From: Chloroflexota bacterium | Lineage (GTDB): Bacteria; Chloroflexota; Dormibacteria; Dormibacterales; Dormibacteraceae | Reading direction: 5' to 3' | Length of the DNA stretch: 38,018 nt | Assembly: GCA_005889135.1 (NCBI GenBank) | Contig: VBEK01000005.1 | Location: 1 to 38,018, forward strand | Shown: positions 22,324-30,684 of the stretch, one piece after another | Layout of the letters: each line of letters starts with the position of its first letter | How positions within the stretch are numbered: the stretch's first letter is position 1 | The notes under the pieces: generated by a model | Told to the model about the DNA's origin: nothing | The model's database searches: none | Seen by the model: the letters and a program-made list of their open reading frames with translations, nothing else | Position numbers and translations under genes: made by a program

Positions 22324-23375
22324 CAGACAGCCAGCTTCGTTCGCATGACGCGCTCGTGCAGCTGGCCGCACGCCGCGTCGGCCTCACGCCCGCGCGTGTC
22401 CCGCACGGTCACGTTCAGGCCCTGCGCCTCGACCTTCTCCTTGAAGGCGCGAATCGACGCCCGGTCGGGCGCGTGGTACGGCGTGTCTTCGACCGGGTTG
22501 AAGGGGATCAGGTTGACGTGCGCGAGCCGGTTCTTCAAGAGGACGCCAAGCTCGCGCGCGTCGCGCTCGGTGTCGTTGACGCCCGCGAGCATCACCCACT
22601 CGTAGCTCACGCGCCGGCCGCTTTTCTCCGCGTACGCCTGGGCCGCGTCGACCAGGTCGCGCACGGGGTACTTGCGGTTGATGGGCACCAGCACGTCGCG
22701 CAGCTCGTCGCGCGCCGCGTGCAGAGAGATCGCAAGCGTGACCGGGATCTTCTCCTCGGCGAGCTGCTCGATGCGCGGTATGAGGCCGCTCGTCGAGACC
22801 ACGATCCGGCGCGGGCTGATCCCGAGCAGGTCCGGGTCGCTGAGCCGGCGCACCGACTCCACCACCGCGCGGTAGTTGGCCATCGGCTCGCCCATGCCCA
22901 TGAACACGACGTGGGAGAGCCGCCGCCCCTCCGCCGCCAGCACGCGCTGTGCGTCGACGGCCTGCTCGACGATCTCGTGTGCGTTCAGGTTACGGCCGAA
23001 AGGGAACCTGCCCGTGGCGCAGAAGGGACAGCCGATGGGGCAGCCCGCCTGAGAGGAGATGCACAGCGTCGAGCGCTCGGCGTAGCGCATCACCACCGCC
23101 TCGACCGAGTGCCCACCCTCGAGCTCGAACAGCGTCTTGGTGGTGAGGCCGCGATCCGCCTCCGAGACGGCGATCGGCGTGAGCGAGGTCGCACGGAAGG
23201 CGCCCGCGAGCGCGTCGCGGAGCGCCCCCGGCAGGTCCCGCATGGCCGCGAAGTCGGTCACGCCGCGCGCGAGCCAGGTCCAGATCTGTCTTCGGCGGTA
23301 GCTCGGCGCGTCGTGCTCGGCGAGCCAGCCCTCGAGCTCGGCCGCGGAGAGGGAAAGGATCGGGGTGGTGGTCAC
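22323..23375 (-). CDS. rlmN: 23S rRNA (adenine-C2)-methyltransferase (radical SAM)
   Basis: A 350-residue protein with the complete RlmN layout. It methylates C2 of A2503 in 23S rRNA and A37 in some tRNAs. The radical-SAM cluster cysteines are 112, 116 and 119 in GCPIGCPFCATG, preceded by CISSQAG; the conserved VFMGMGEPMANY, RRIVVSTSGLIPRI and ISLHAARDELR follow; Cys336 in DAACGQL is the position used for the methyl-enzyme intermediate. The start is GTG 23375. It overlaps the upstream metallo-beta-lactamase gene as GTGA. A TAGAGT box (23382-23387) six bases upstream might also allow a separate leaderless transcript. Confidence 0.95.
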   Translation of the reverse strand: MTTTPILSLSAAELEGWLAEHDAPSYRRRQIWTWLARGVTDFAAMRDLPGALRDALAGAFRATSLTPIAVSEADRGLTTKTLFELEGGHSVEAVVMRYAERSTLCISSQAGCPIGCPFCATGRFPFGRNLNAHEIVEQAVDAQRVLAAEGRRLSHVVFMGMGEPMANYRAVVESVRRLSDPDLLGISPRRIVVSTSGLIPRIEQLAEEKIPVTLAISLHAARDELRDVLVPINRKYPVRDLVDAAQAYAEKSGRRVSYEWVMLAGVNDTERDARELGVLLKNRLAHVNLIPFNPVEDTPYHAPDRASIRAFKEKVEAQGLNVTVRDTRGREADAACGQLHERVMRTKLAV

Positions 23376-24145
23376 GGACCTACTCTACCGACGGGTTCGT
23401 ACACCTCCCCCGCCTCACGCACGAGTCCATCGTCGACCAGCTTGCGCAGGTGCGCGCGCATCGTCATCTCCGCCGCGACCATCAACTTCTGCTCCAGGTC
23501 GCCGTACACGCGGCGCGTCAGCTGGGCCGCGCTGCCCGCACCGCGCCGCACCTCGGCCAGCACCTGGGCCTCGCGCTCCAGGCGATGAGCGCGGTACTCC
23601 TCGATCTTCGCCATCGCGTCGCGGACCGGGTCCCAGTGGCCGGGAAACAGCATGCGCGGTCGCAGCGCCGCGAGTCGCTCGAGCGAGCGCAGGTAGGCGG
23701 CGACGTCGCCCTCGGGATAGGTGACCATCGAGCTGCCCCGGCCGAGGATCAGATCGCCCGTGAACACCGCGCCGTCGTCCGCGAGCAGGAAGCAGAGGTG
23801 GTCGGCGCTGTGCCCCGGCGTATGCAGCGCGGTGAGGTTGAGGTTGCCGGCGCGGACGATGTCGCCGTCGCTGAGCTCGGGATACCTGCGCACCGACGCG
23901 TGGTGCGGCCCGGCGAAACGCTCCGCCAGTGGAAGGTGGTCTGGGTGCGAGTGGGTCACCAGGACAGCTCCCACGGCCTTCCCCACCAGGCGCCTGTTGA
24001 GGGCCGCCAGGTGCGCGTCGTCGTCAGGCCCCGGATCGATCACGACCACGACCGGCCCCGCGTCGACGATCCAGGTGTTCGTGCCCGGCCCCGTGTAGGG
24101 GCCAGGGTTAGGGGCGACGACCCTGGTGACGCTGGCCGGAGCCAC
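23372..24145 (-). CDS. Metallo-beta-lactamase fold hydrolase, LACTB2-like
   Basis: A 257-residue protein. The metal-binding HxHxDH motif is HSHPDH (residues 65-70), followed by HTPGHSADH near 108-116, Asp131 in FTGDLIL and His170 in FPGHWDP, so all dinuclear metal ligands are present. The C-terminal 60 residues are a helical winged-helix-like region (AQVLAEVRRGAGSAAQLTRRVYG), as in LACTB2-type proteins, which act on RNA or thioesters. The first strand begins with APNPGPYTGPGTNTW. I choose GTG 24145, with GAGG about nine bases upstream; longer frames run into noncoding sequence. It is co-transcribed with rlmN and DUF72. Confidence 0.87.
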   Translation of the reverse strand: MAPASVTRVVAPNPGPYTGPGTNTWIVDAGPVVVVIDPGPDDDAHLAALNRRLVGKAVGAVLVTHSHPDHLPLAERFAGPHHASVRRYPELSDGDIVRAGNLNLTALHTPGHSADHLCFLLADDGAVFTGDLILGRGSSMVTYPEGDVAAYLRSLERLAALRPRMLFPGHWDPVRDAMAKIEEYRAHRLEREAQVLAEVRRGAGSAAQLTRRVYGDLEQKLMVAAEMTMRAHLRKLVDDGLVREAGEVYEPVGRVGP

Positions 24146-24347
24146 GGTCAGGGGCCTCGGCGAGCGATCCGGTGACCAGGCGGTCCAGATGCTAGACGCG
24201 GCCGCGCACCGGAGCGAGCGCACACCTCCCGGGGTCCCCGCGCCGTGGTTGCGCGGGGGTAACGAGGAGCGGAGGCCGCAACAACGCAGATGGGCCGCAT
24301 GGGCGCCGCAGCGCCGTCGAGGATCCCTGACCGGGGCTCCACAATCG
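24146..24347. other. Intergenic stretch without a recognised feature
   Basis: 202 bases lie between the MBL start and the end of the kinase-like gene, both on the minus strand. It should hold the promoter for the MBL-rlmN-DUF72 unit. I see a distant 6-bp inverted pair, GTTGCG/CGCAAC, but no tRNA, strong -10 box or hairpin. Confidence 0.5.
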
Positions 24348-25097
24348 TCAGCGCGTGCTGTATGCGGGCAGGTAGATGTCGGCCCCGTCGGGCCGGCTCG
24401 CGTCGAGCCAGCCGTCGAGCTGAGTGTCGACGACCAGACGGACCAGCGGCTCGCCCAGCTCCGGCACCGGCAGCGGCTTTCGCTCGCCGGTGGCCGTGAC
24501 CTGGATCTTCCACCAGCCGCCAATGCGCTCAGCCGAAACGCTGAGGGAATCGCCCAGCAGCCAGTCGCGGACGCGGGTGAAGGCCTCGACCATCACAGGC
24601 TCGGAACCAAGGACGACGGCCTCGGCCCCGACGTTGTTCGAGGCGGTGGGCATGGCCAGGTTGAGAACCGCGCCGAGGACCACGCCCCGGGCGCTGTCCT
24701 TCGGCTCGACCGCCGCCGCCTCCAGACCGGCCGCCCGCCGCCCGACCTCCTGCGCCTGCTCGAACAGCCCCTCGAGCATCTCGGGGCGCCCGAAAGCAGC
24801 CTGACGCGCCGACTCCTGCAGGGCAAGCACCGAGGAGCGCAGCTTGTGTCCCAGCCGGCCGAGAAGGTAGTCGCGCTGCTCGTTCTCGAATCGCTGCCCC
24901 AGCTCCGCCGATTGGCGCGCGGTCCGCAACCCGCTCCGCTCCGCCCAGCCGACCAGTCGCCCGTTGAGGACGAGCGCCTCCCACGGGCCGCCGGGAGGCG
25001 GGAACTCGGCGTCGGCCGGGCCATGGCGCTGGTGATCGGGGACCGACTCCAGGCCGCCGCCGACTCGGACCCACATCGGCGCGACGGGGCCGTTCAT
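24348..25097 (-). CDS. Degenerate histidine-kinase-like protein, possible histidine phosphotransferase (Spo0B/ChpT-like in layout)
   Basis: A 249-residue soluble protein. Residues 68-125 resemble a dimerisation/histidine phosphotransfer helix pair: ENEQRDYLLGRLGHKLRSSVL, with His84 where a kinase H-box would be. Residues 165-245 follow the order of a HATPase_c fold (a helix near VMVEAFTRVRDWLL, a strand GGWWKIQVTATGE, a C-terminal LVVDTQLDGW ... GADIYLPA), but no N-box asparagine, DxGxG or GxGxG motif is visible. Such a layout, H-box kept and ATP site lost, is that of phosphotransferases such as Spo0B and ChpT. It lies 32 bases after the large kinase gene on the same strand. The start is ATG 25097, with no Shine-Dalgarno. 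An inactive kinase or regulatory subunit is an alternative. Confidence 0.72.
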   Translation of the reverse strand: MNGPVAPMWVRVGGGLESVPDHQRHGPADAEFPPPGGPWEALVLNGRLVGWAERSGLRTARQSAELGQRFENEQRDYLLGRLGHKLRSSVLALQESARQAAFGRPEMLEGLFEQAQEVGRRAAGLEAAAVEPKDSARGVVLGAVLNLAMPTASNNVGAEAVVLGSEPVMVEAFTRVRDWLLGDSLSVSAERIGGWWKIQVTATGERKPLPVPELGEPLVRLVVDTQLDGWLDASRPDGADIYLPAYSTR

Positions 25098-25129
25098 AAC
25101 GGGAGTAACGGCGTCGATGCGGGAATCCG

Positions 25130-28100
25130 TCAGGTGCGGATCCGTGCCGGGACGGTGAACCGAAACGTGGTCCCGCGACGGTCGCTCGCCGCCACCCAGA
25201 TCCGGCCGCCGAAAGAACGCTCGACCACCAGGCGGCACAGGTAGAGACCAAGACCCAGCCCGCCCTGGGAGCGGCTGCGTCCCGCGGGCCCCGTCTTCTC
25301 GAACACCGTCTCCAGCGTCGCCGCGGGCAGGCCCTGGCCGTTGTCCGCGACGGTCACCTCGAGCCAGCCGCGCTGCACCTGGCGCGCCTCGACCTGCACC
25401 GACCCGGTCGTGTACTCGAGGGCGTTGCCGATCAGGTTCGTCAGCACCTGGGCGAGGTGGGCCGGCTCGCAGAACGCGGGCGGCAGGTTGTCAGGCAGGT
25501 TGACCTGCACCGCCGAGGTGCGCTCGGCGTAGCGGTGGTTGAGCACGGCGAGGACACCGGTCAGCGCGCCCTCGAGCTCGAGCGGCTCGGGCGTCGGCTC
25601 GAAGTGGCGCGTCTCGAGCTTGGCGATGATCAGCTGGCTCTCGACCAGGCTCAGCAGCCGGTCTGACGACTCGTAGGCCTCCTGCAGCAGCGTTCGCCGG
25701 CCGGTCGAGTCGATCGTCTCGTCCCACTGCATGATGCCGGCGAGGGTGTTCTTCATCGCCGCCGCGGGGCTCCGCACCTCGTGGCCGATGGCACGCAGCA
25801 TCAGGTCCTTCGCCTCTAACGCCTGGCGCTGCACGGTCACGTCCTCGTGCAGCGTGAGGACGCCGGCGGGCTCGCCCTCGAGGCCCGGGATGACCACGCG
25901 GCGCACGTGGACAGTGCGATCGGGCTCCTTCATGCGCAGCTCGAGCGTGCCATCGACCTCTCCGTCCTCGGCGGGGACCGCGCCGGCAGCGGCGTAGATC
26001 TCGTCGGGCTTCCGCCCCGGCATGTCGGACGCCTGCAGGCTGTAGATGGCCTCGATCTCGGGGTTCGCGTAGACGATGCGTCCGGCCGCGTCCTCGAGCA
26101 TCACCCCCACCGGCGAGTGGCGAAGGATCGCGTTCATCATCCGCCGCTCGCGGTCGAGCGCGTCCACGAGCTCGAGCTGGCCCAGCAGCACGGAAGCCTG
26201 GCCGGCGAGCACCCCAGCGAGCCGGCGCGTCTCCGCCCCGCCTGCAGTGATGCGCGCGACCAGCAAGCCGGCGAGCCTGCCCTCGACCTGGATGGGGATG
26301 GCGAACGCGTCGGGCGGCGCGCCGAGCAGGTCGAGGAGCGCGCGCAGCCTGCGCCCACCCGCGGTCGCACTCAGGGCGCGCAGGAGCTGGACGCTGTCGC
26401 TGACCGGCACCTTGGGCGAGACCTCGCCGTTGTCGGAGCGGCACACGAGCTCGCCGTCCTCGAGCAGCCACAGCTCGCCCTGCGAGCCGGCGAGCGCGCG
26501 ACTCACCAGGCGCGCCATCTCGGAGCGGGCGCGGTCGGGTTCGGTCGGGGTCAGCTCGGTGAACGCGGCCACCGCCTCGAGGGTGCGAATGCGGCCGCGC
26601 GTCTCGGCGACCAGCCGCGCGTTCTCGATCGCGACCGCCGCGTGACGAGCGAAGTCCAGCGCCGCCCCGCTGGGCTCGGGGACGAGCGTCGACGCGTGGA
26701 CGGCGCCGATCGCGCCCACGAGCCGATCGCCGTACCACAGCGGGATGAGGTTCCACGCGTGGTCATGCGCCGTCCCGCTCACGATCCCCGGCGGGGCGGT
26801 CCGGTCGTCGGAGCTCAGGCCCGCCCACGCGAGCACCTCCTCCGCGAGCGGATCCCCGCTGCCGCGCGTGGCGGTGACGCGGCCTTCGGTGTCGAACGCC
26901 CAGCACACCGTCCCCGCGCACTCGAGCATCGTGCGTGCCTGGTCGGCGATGTTGGCGACCACGCTCATCAGCTCGTGGCCGGCGAGCGCGGCGAGCTCCT
27001 GGATGCGCACCGACTGCGCGAGGGCGAGCTCGTTGGCGTGGTGCAGGCGCATGGTGCGCAGCGCGATGCCGACGACCGGCATCGCCGCCTCGAGCAGCTT
27101 GAGGTGGGTGGCCTGGAAGTGGCCGCCGTCGTTGCGCATCGCGACCACGCCGGCGACGACGCGGTCGTTCTGGGTGATGGGCGCCCAGACGACGTGGCTC
27201 GGCGTGCGGGTGAAGATGTAGCTGCCGATCGGGCCGTCGAGGTCCGAGGAGTCGCTGATCACGTGGTCCACGACGCTGCTCGCGCCGCCCTCGATCATGC
27301 GCCGGAAGAACGGCGCGTTGTCGATCATGACCGGGCCGATCGGCGTGGCGGGCTGGCCGCGCTCGGCGGCGAACCCGCTGACCATCCCGGCCACGTCCAC
27401 GTAGGCCAGGACCATGTGCGTCGACTCGAGGTAGTCGCCGGCGACCTTGAACACCGCCTCCGACAGCTCGCGCTCGTCGGACGCTCCGGCCACGCCCATC
27501 TCGAACAGGTGCAGCGCTTCCAGGCGCGCTCGCTCCGTCTGGGCCTGGGCGAAGTGGTCGGCGTTCGCCAGCGCCAGGCTGACGTGCGCCGCCACGTCCT
27601 GCAGCAGCTTGACGTGCCAGTCGTCGAACGCGCCCTCGGTGTAGGACTGGAGCGAGAGCATGGCGGTGATGCGTTCGCCGCTGAGCACCGGCACCCAGAC
27701 GAAGGAGCGGGAGATCTTCCGCTGCTCGTCCGGCGGGCCGGAGACGAAAACCGCGGCGCCGCGGCCGACGGTCCACACCTCACGCTGCAGGCCCTTCTCC
27801 TCGAAGGAGCGGCGCCAGGGGTTGTTGCGCACCAGGATCGGCTTGCCCGTCTCGTACGCCTCGCGCGATGGACCGGTCACCGCCAACGCCACGGGCGGCA
27901 CGACCTCTTCCACGCCGGCGACGTACTGGTAGCCCTCCGCGATCGGACCGTCCTGGCCGTCAGTGATGGTGGCCAGGATGAAGCCGTCGAACTTGAGGTT
28001 GGCGGACAGCTCCTCGCGCAGCGTGCGCATGATCGACCAGCGGTCGAGGCTGGACGCGAGGCGCCGGCCGACCGCGTTCACGACCTCGAGTCGCCGGCGC

Positions 28101-29149
28101 TGGTCCTCGATCGCCTCGTAGCTGCGCGCGTTGCGCAGGGAGAGCGTGACCTCGTCGGCGACCAGCTCCATGAACGCTCCCGTCGAGGCCTCGTAGGCAT
28201 ACGGGCGAGAGAAGTTGATGCCGAGCGCGCCGCGCGCTCCGCCGCTCTCCTTCAGCGGCACCCACAGCGAGGAGTGCGGGTAGTGGGCGAGCACCGGCTT
28301 GTTGCCGGCGACCACGTCCCGCGCCGTGACGGTGTGCGCGGAGCGGGCCGTCAGCCAGCGCGACGTCGGGAGCGAGTCGCCAACCATCTGCATGTAGCGC
28401 GCGCGGTCCGTGCCCTCCGGCAGCGTGACCATCTCGAGGGTGTCGACCGGCAGCAGCTCGCGCAGCGTCGCGTAGAGGCCGCTCAGCACGCTGGCCTCGT
28501 CGAGGGTCGACGTCATAGCGCGGGCGATGCTGTTCAGGGCCTCGAGGCGTCGCGCCTGGTTCCTAGTCAGCTCGTTCAGGGAGGCGTTGACGAGGAGCAC
28601 GCCCAGCCGGCGATGGACGTCCTCGAGGAACTCGAGCTCGGCACGCGCGACACGCCGCTTGCGGAAGCTCTGGTAGCTGACGCTGCCTATGAGCTCGCCC
28701 TGGTGCATGACCGGCACCCAGATCGCGAGCTTGGGCGTCACGCCGGCGCCAGGACCCTTCCCGATCTGCTGCCGCGCGGTCTCGACCGGCATCACGGTCG
28801 TCTTGGGGTTGGCGAACTGGCGGGCGAACATCGACTCCCGGACGGGCCGGCGCCGCACGTCCTGGAGCACACCGGCGTCCATCGGCAGGGAGTGGTACCA
28901 ACCCTCGCGCTCGAGCACCTGGAGGTTGATCACGTCGTAGCCGAACCGGCCGTGCAGGCCGCGGTACAGGACCTGGACCAGGTCGGCCTCGGTGACGCAG
29001 CTCCCCAGCTCGTGGATGAGGGCGGTGGCCGAAGGCCCCGGCGTCCGCCCGTTGCCGCGCGCCGGCGTGCTCGTGGAGGCGCGTGCCGGTTTGGCCATCA
29101 CCACGGTGCGCGAGCGGTGCGAGCTGCCATTGCGGCGGGATTGCGCCAT
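25130..29149 (-). CDS. Soluble multi-GAF/PAS sensor histidine kinase
   Basis: 1339 residues with no membrane segment. After a basic, Ser/Thr-rich N-terminus there are about six GAF-like domains (roughly 40-193, 203-343, 353-533, 543-703, 713-848 and 853-998), each beginning with a linker helix, then a PAS domain (about 1001-1108; GVMLEDAAGRIVYANPEIEAIY), a HisKA domain with His1123 in AIGHEVRSP, and a HATPase_c domain with Asn1242 (NLIGNALEY), DNGQGLP (1269-1275) and GGLGLGLYL (1296-1304). The kinase core is intact. The GAF domains could bind small molecules or nucleotides, but no ligand is identifiable. ATG 29149 is seven bases after TATATC; GTG 29155 would add two codons. The gene is divergent from a receiver gene and followed by the kinase-like gene. 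Confidence 0.92.
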   Translation of the reverse strand: MAQSRRNGSSHRSRTVVMAKPARASTSTPARGNGRTPGPSATALIHELGSCVTEADLVQVLYRGLHGRFGYDVINLQVLEREGWYHSLPMDAGVLQDVRRRPVRESMFARQFANPKTTVMPVETARQQIGKGPGAGVTPKLAIWVPVMHQGELIGSVSYQSFRKRRVARAELEFLEDVHRRLGVLLVNASLNELTRNQARRLEALNSIARAMTSTLDEASVLSGLYATLRELLPVDTLEMVTLPEGTDRARYMQMVGDSLPTSRWLTARSAHTVTARDVVAGNKPVLAHYPHSSLWVPLKESGGARGALGINFSRPYAYEASTGAFMELVADEVTLSLRNARSYEAIEDQRRRLEVVNAVGRRLASSLDRWSIMRTLREELSANLKFDGFILATITDGQDGPIAEGYQYVAGVEEVVPPVALAVTGPSREAYETGKPILVRNNPWRRSFEEKGLQREVWTVGRGAAVFVSGPPDEQRKISRSFVWVPVLSGERITAMLSLQSYTEGAFDDWHVKLLQDVAAHVSLALANADHFAQAQTERARLEALHLFEMGVAGASDERELSEAVFKVAGDYLESTHMVLAYVDVAGMVSGFAAERGQPATPIGPVMIDNAPFFRRMIEGGASSVVDHVISDSSDLDGPIGSYIFTRTPSHVVWAPITQNDRVVAGVVAMRNDGGHFQATHLKLLEAAMPVVGIALRTMRLHHANELALAQSVRIQELAALAGHELMSVVANIADQARTMLECAGTVCWAFDTEGRVTATRGSGDPLAEEVLAWAGLSSDDRTAPPGIVSGTAHDHAWNLIPLWYGDRLVGAIGAVHASTLVPEPSGAALDFARHAAVAIENARLVAETRGRIRTLEAVAAFTELTPTEPDRARSEMARLVSRALAGSQGELWLLEDGELVCRSDNGEVSPKVPVSDSVQLLRALSATAGGRRLRALLDLLGAPPDAFAIPIQVEGRLAGLLVARITAGGAETRRLAGVLAGQASVLLGQLELVDALDRERRMMNAILRHSPVGVMLEDAAGRIVYANPEIEAIYSLQASDMPGRKPDEIYAAAGAVPAEDGEVDGTLELRMKEPDRTVHVRRVVIPGLEGEPAGVLTLHEDVTVQRQALEAKDLMLRAIGHEVRSPAAAMKNTLAGIMQWDETIDSTGRRTLLQEAYESSDRLLSLVESQLIIAKLETRHFEPTPEPLELEGALTGVLAVLNHRYAERTSAVQVNLPDNLPPAFCEPAHLAQVLTNLIGNALEYTTGSVQVEARQVQRGWLEVTVADNGQGLPAATLETVFEKTGPAGRSRSQGGLGLGLYLCRLVVERSFGGRIWVAASDRRGTTFRFTVPARIRT

Positions 29150-29156
29150 TGCCACG

Positions 29157-29164
29157 GATATACT
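29157..29164. promoter_or_regulatory. Overlapping divergent -10 boxes for the kinase and receiver genes
   Basis: Minus strand TATATC (29162 to 29157) is seven bases before the kinase ATG 29149; plus strand TATACT (29159-29164) is 14 bases before the receiver GTG 29179. The start codons are only 29 bases apart, so one AT-rich core probably serves both transcripts and would coordinate their expression. Confidence 0.55.
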
Positions 29165-29178
29165 GCGCCAGAATTCCG

Positions 29179-29613
29179 GTGCCCTTCACCCCTCCGAAGC
29201 CGATTGCGCCCACTCCTGAGGAGCTGAGGGGCTCGACCGTGCTCGTCGTCGACGACGAAAGGGCGTGGAGGGTGATCCTGGAGACGGACCTGAAGATGCT
29301 CGGTTACAGGGTCTCCATCGCCGAGGACGCGGACCAGGCGCTGGTCCGGGCGGTGGCGGACAAACCGGAGGTGGCCATCATCGACCTGATGCTGCCCGAG
29401 CCGATGGACGGCTGGGGGCTGCTGAACGAGCTGAGGTCGCGCGGACAGAAGGTGCCCGTGATCTTCTACACCGCCTACCCGGTCTTCCCGTCGGGAACCG
29501 ACGACCCGGACGTCGTCGGCTACATGAGCAAAGCCGTCGACCGGGCAGACCTCTACGCCCTGCTCCCGGTCGCCATACGACGCTCGCGAGAGCGCCGCAA
29601 CTCAGGCAGTTAG
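29179..29613 (+). CDS. Single-domain response regulator (receiver only)
   Basis: A 144-residue protein with one REC domain after a Pro-rich lead of about 20 residues. VLVVDDERAW gives the acidic pair, IIDLMLPEPMDGWG the phospho-accepting Asp, IFYTAYP the switch Thr, and YMSKAVDRADL the conserved Lys, so all receiver residues are present. There is no output domain, only an Arg-rich tail (RRSRERRNSGS). Such proteins act as phosphate shuttles, sinks or interaction switches, like Spo0F or CheY. I start at GTG 29179 because the longer frame runs into the kinase gene and its promoter. It is divergent from the kinase, which makes it a likely partner. Confidence 0.87.
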   Translation: MPFTPPKPIAPTPEELRGSTVLVVDDERAWRVILETDLKMLGYRVSIAEDADQALVRAVADKPEVAIIDLMLPEPMDGWGLLNELRSRGQKVPVIFYTAYPVFPSGTDDPDVVGYMSKAVDRADLYALLPVAIRRSRERRNSGS

Positions 29614-29617
29614 GTGC

Positions 29618-29761
29618 TTACCAGCCGAAGTCGGAAAAGAAGCTGCCAGCGTCGCCGGTCGCGCTCGACTGCTCGACCCAGTTCGCTCCCACCGCGAGGG
29701 CAACAGCGAACAGAACGAGCAGAACCACAATCACTGTCGGGACCCTCAATCGCCACGTCAT
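29618..29761 (-). CDS. Small single-pass membrane protein, 47 residues
   Basis: ATG 29761 to TAA 29618-29620. The product begins MTWRLRVPTVI, continues with a hydrophobic helix VVLLVLFAVALAVGAN (about residues 9-27), and ends in WVEQSSATGDAGSFFSDFGW. Arginines before the helix and an acidic, aromatic tail after it predict N-in, tail-out topology. AAAGGGG lies about ten bases before the ATG and TAAATT four bases before. It faces the receiver gene, with only four bases between stops, and is divergent from the second regulator. No family is recognised; the clean helix, start context and tidy fit in the gap argue that it is real. It might be a sensor-associated or stress-type microprotein, which is inference. 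Confidence 0.62.
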   Translation of the reverse strand: MTWRLRVPTVIVVLLVLFAVALAVGANWVEQSSATGDAGSFFSDFGW

Positions 29762-29842
29762 CCCCAATTTACCCCTTTGTTTTTCGAACTACGCCAGGTC
29801 CGGACACAAAGTATGCCTGAATCCCGTCGTATTTGGGCGCTC

Positions 29843-29873
29843 TAGAATCATCAATCTTCGTAAATAATAGTGT
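29843..29873 (+). promoter_or_regulatory. AT-rich promoter region of the receiver/winged-helix regulator gene
   Basis: A notably AT-rich stretch in otherwise GC-rich DNA. TAGAAT (29843-29848) and TAGTGT (29868-29873) are candidate -10 boxes, and TAAATAATAG lies between them. AGGGGG precedes TTG 29884 by a few bases. The minus-strand gene at 29761 is divergent, so regulation of both could occur here. Confidence 0.42.
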
Positions 29874-29883
29874 AGGGGGCAGC

Positions 29884-30684
29884 TTGGAAAATCACAGTGA
29901 TAACCACGGGCGAGCTCATCCCCGCCAGCGCGAGGTCAAGCTGCCTCCCCTGCCCCCCGGCCTGGAGGTCTACCGGCCGGCGGACGTGCTCGGATCCTCT
30001 GTCCTGGTGGTCGAGGACGAGGCGGCGATGCTGCAGCAGCTGCGCATCGACCTCCAGGACCTCGGTTACCGACCTTCTGTTGCCGCCACGGTGGCGGAAG
30101 CCCAGGATGTGCTCGAGCACGAGCGGGTGGCCGCGGTCCTCCTCGACCTCGTCCTGGACGAACGCGAGGACTCGGGTTTCGAGCTCCTGACCTGGATCCG
30201 CCAGCATCATCCCGGCCTCCCGGTGATCGTCCTCTCCGCGGCGCAGGTCAACTCGGCCTCCATCCGCCGGGCCTACGAGCTCGGGGCCAGCTCCTACTTC
30301 GTCAAGGGCAACGTGCCGATGGCGCATATCTACTCCGACCTGGCGGCGAGGCTGGTGGAGCGCGGCACGGGGCGGCCGGGCAACTACCGTTTCGGCCGGC
30401 TCGAGTTCGACCCCACGCACCGCATCATCCGGCTCGGCGACAGCGAGGCGCGGCTGACCCAGCAGCAGACGGCGCTGGTCCTGTTCCTCGCCCAGGGCTC
30501 CAAGCCGGCGACCGCCCGCGACCTGATCCAGGCCGGGCTCTTCCGCAACAACGCCGCCCACTCGACCGTGCACTCGGCGCTCCTGACCCTGCGTCGCCGC
30601 CTGGACGACCTCCAACCGGGTCTGGGGGCGACGTTCGTGCACGCGTCCGCGCGCGGCTACTCGCTCGTCGCCGTACATGAGTGA
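29884..30684 (+). CDS. Response regulator, receiver plus OmpR/PhoB-type winged helix
   Basis: About 266 residues. The receiver (about 38-160) has SVLVVEDEAAML (acidic pair), AVLLDLVLDERED (phospho-acceptor Asp), VIVLSAAQ (switch Ser) and YFVKGNVP (Lys). After a short linker, residues 170-265 form an OmpR/PhoB-type winged helix: YRFGRLEFDPTHRIIRLGDSEARLT, a recognition-helix region HSTVHSALLTLRRRLDD, and the C-terminal wing ATFVHASARGYSLV. It is a DNA-binding response regulator whose target genes are unknown. TTG 29884 is preferred, with AGGGGG just before it; the frame is open to 29833, but those codons cross the AT-rich promoter. Its last 8 bases overlap the M20 amidohydrolase start (ATGAGTGA). 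Confidence 0.88.
   Translation: MENHSDNHGRAHPRQREVKLPPLPPGLEVYRPADVLGSSVLVVEDEAAMLQQLRIDLQDLGYRPSVAATVAEAQDVLEHERVAAVLLDLVLDEREDSGFELLTWIRQHHPGLPVIVLSAAQVNSASIRRAYELGASSYFVKGNVPMAHIYSDLAARLVERGTGRPGNYRFGRLEFDPTHRIIRLGDSEARLTQQQTALVLFLAQGSKPATARDLIQAGLFRNNAAHSTVHSALLTLRRRLDDLQPGLGATFVHASARGYSLVAVHE

Noticed and set aside
24146-24347. tRNA or small RNA gene between the MBL and kinase-like genes
   Set aside because: No acceptor-stem pairing or T-loop consensus was found on either strand, only a weak distant inverted pair.
26955-27020. Second H-box (AGHELMSV, about residue 723) inside the large kinase
   Set aside because: It lies in a helix linking two GAF domains, is not followed by the usual Arg-x-Pro, and no ATP-binding domain follows; coincidence is more likely.
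25847-29227. 1126-codon plus-strand open frame across the kinase gene
   Set aside because: It is the antisense shadow of the kinase. Composition is Arg/His/Leu-rich without domains, while the minus strand shows intact GAF, PAS, HisKA and HATPase motifs.
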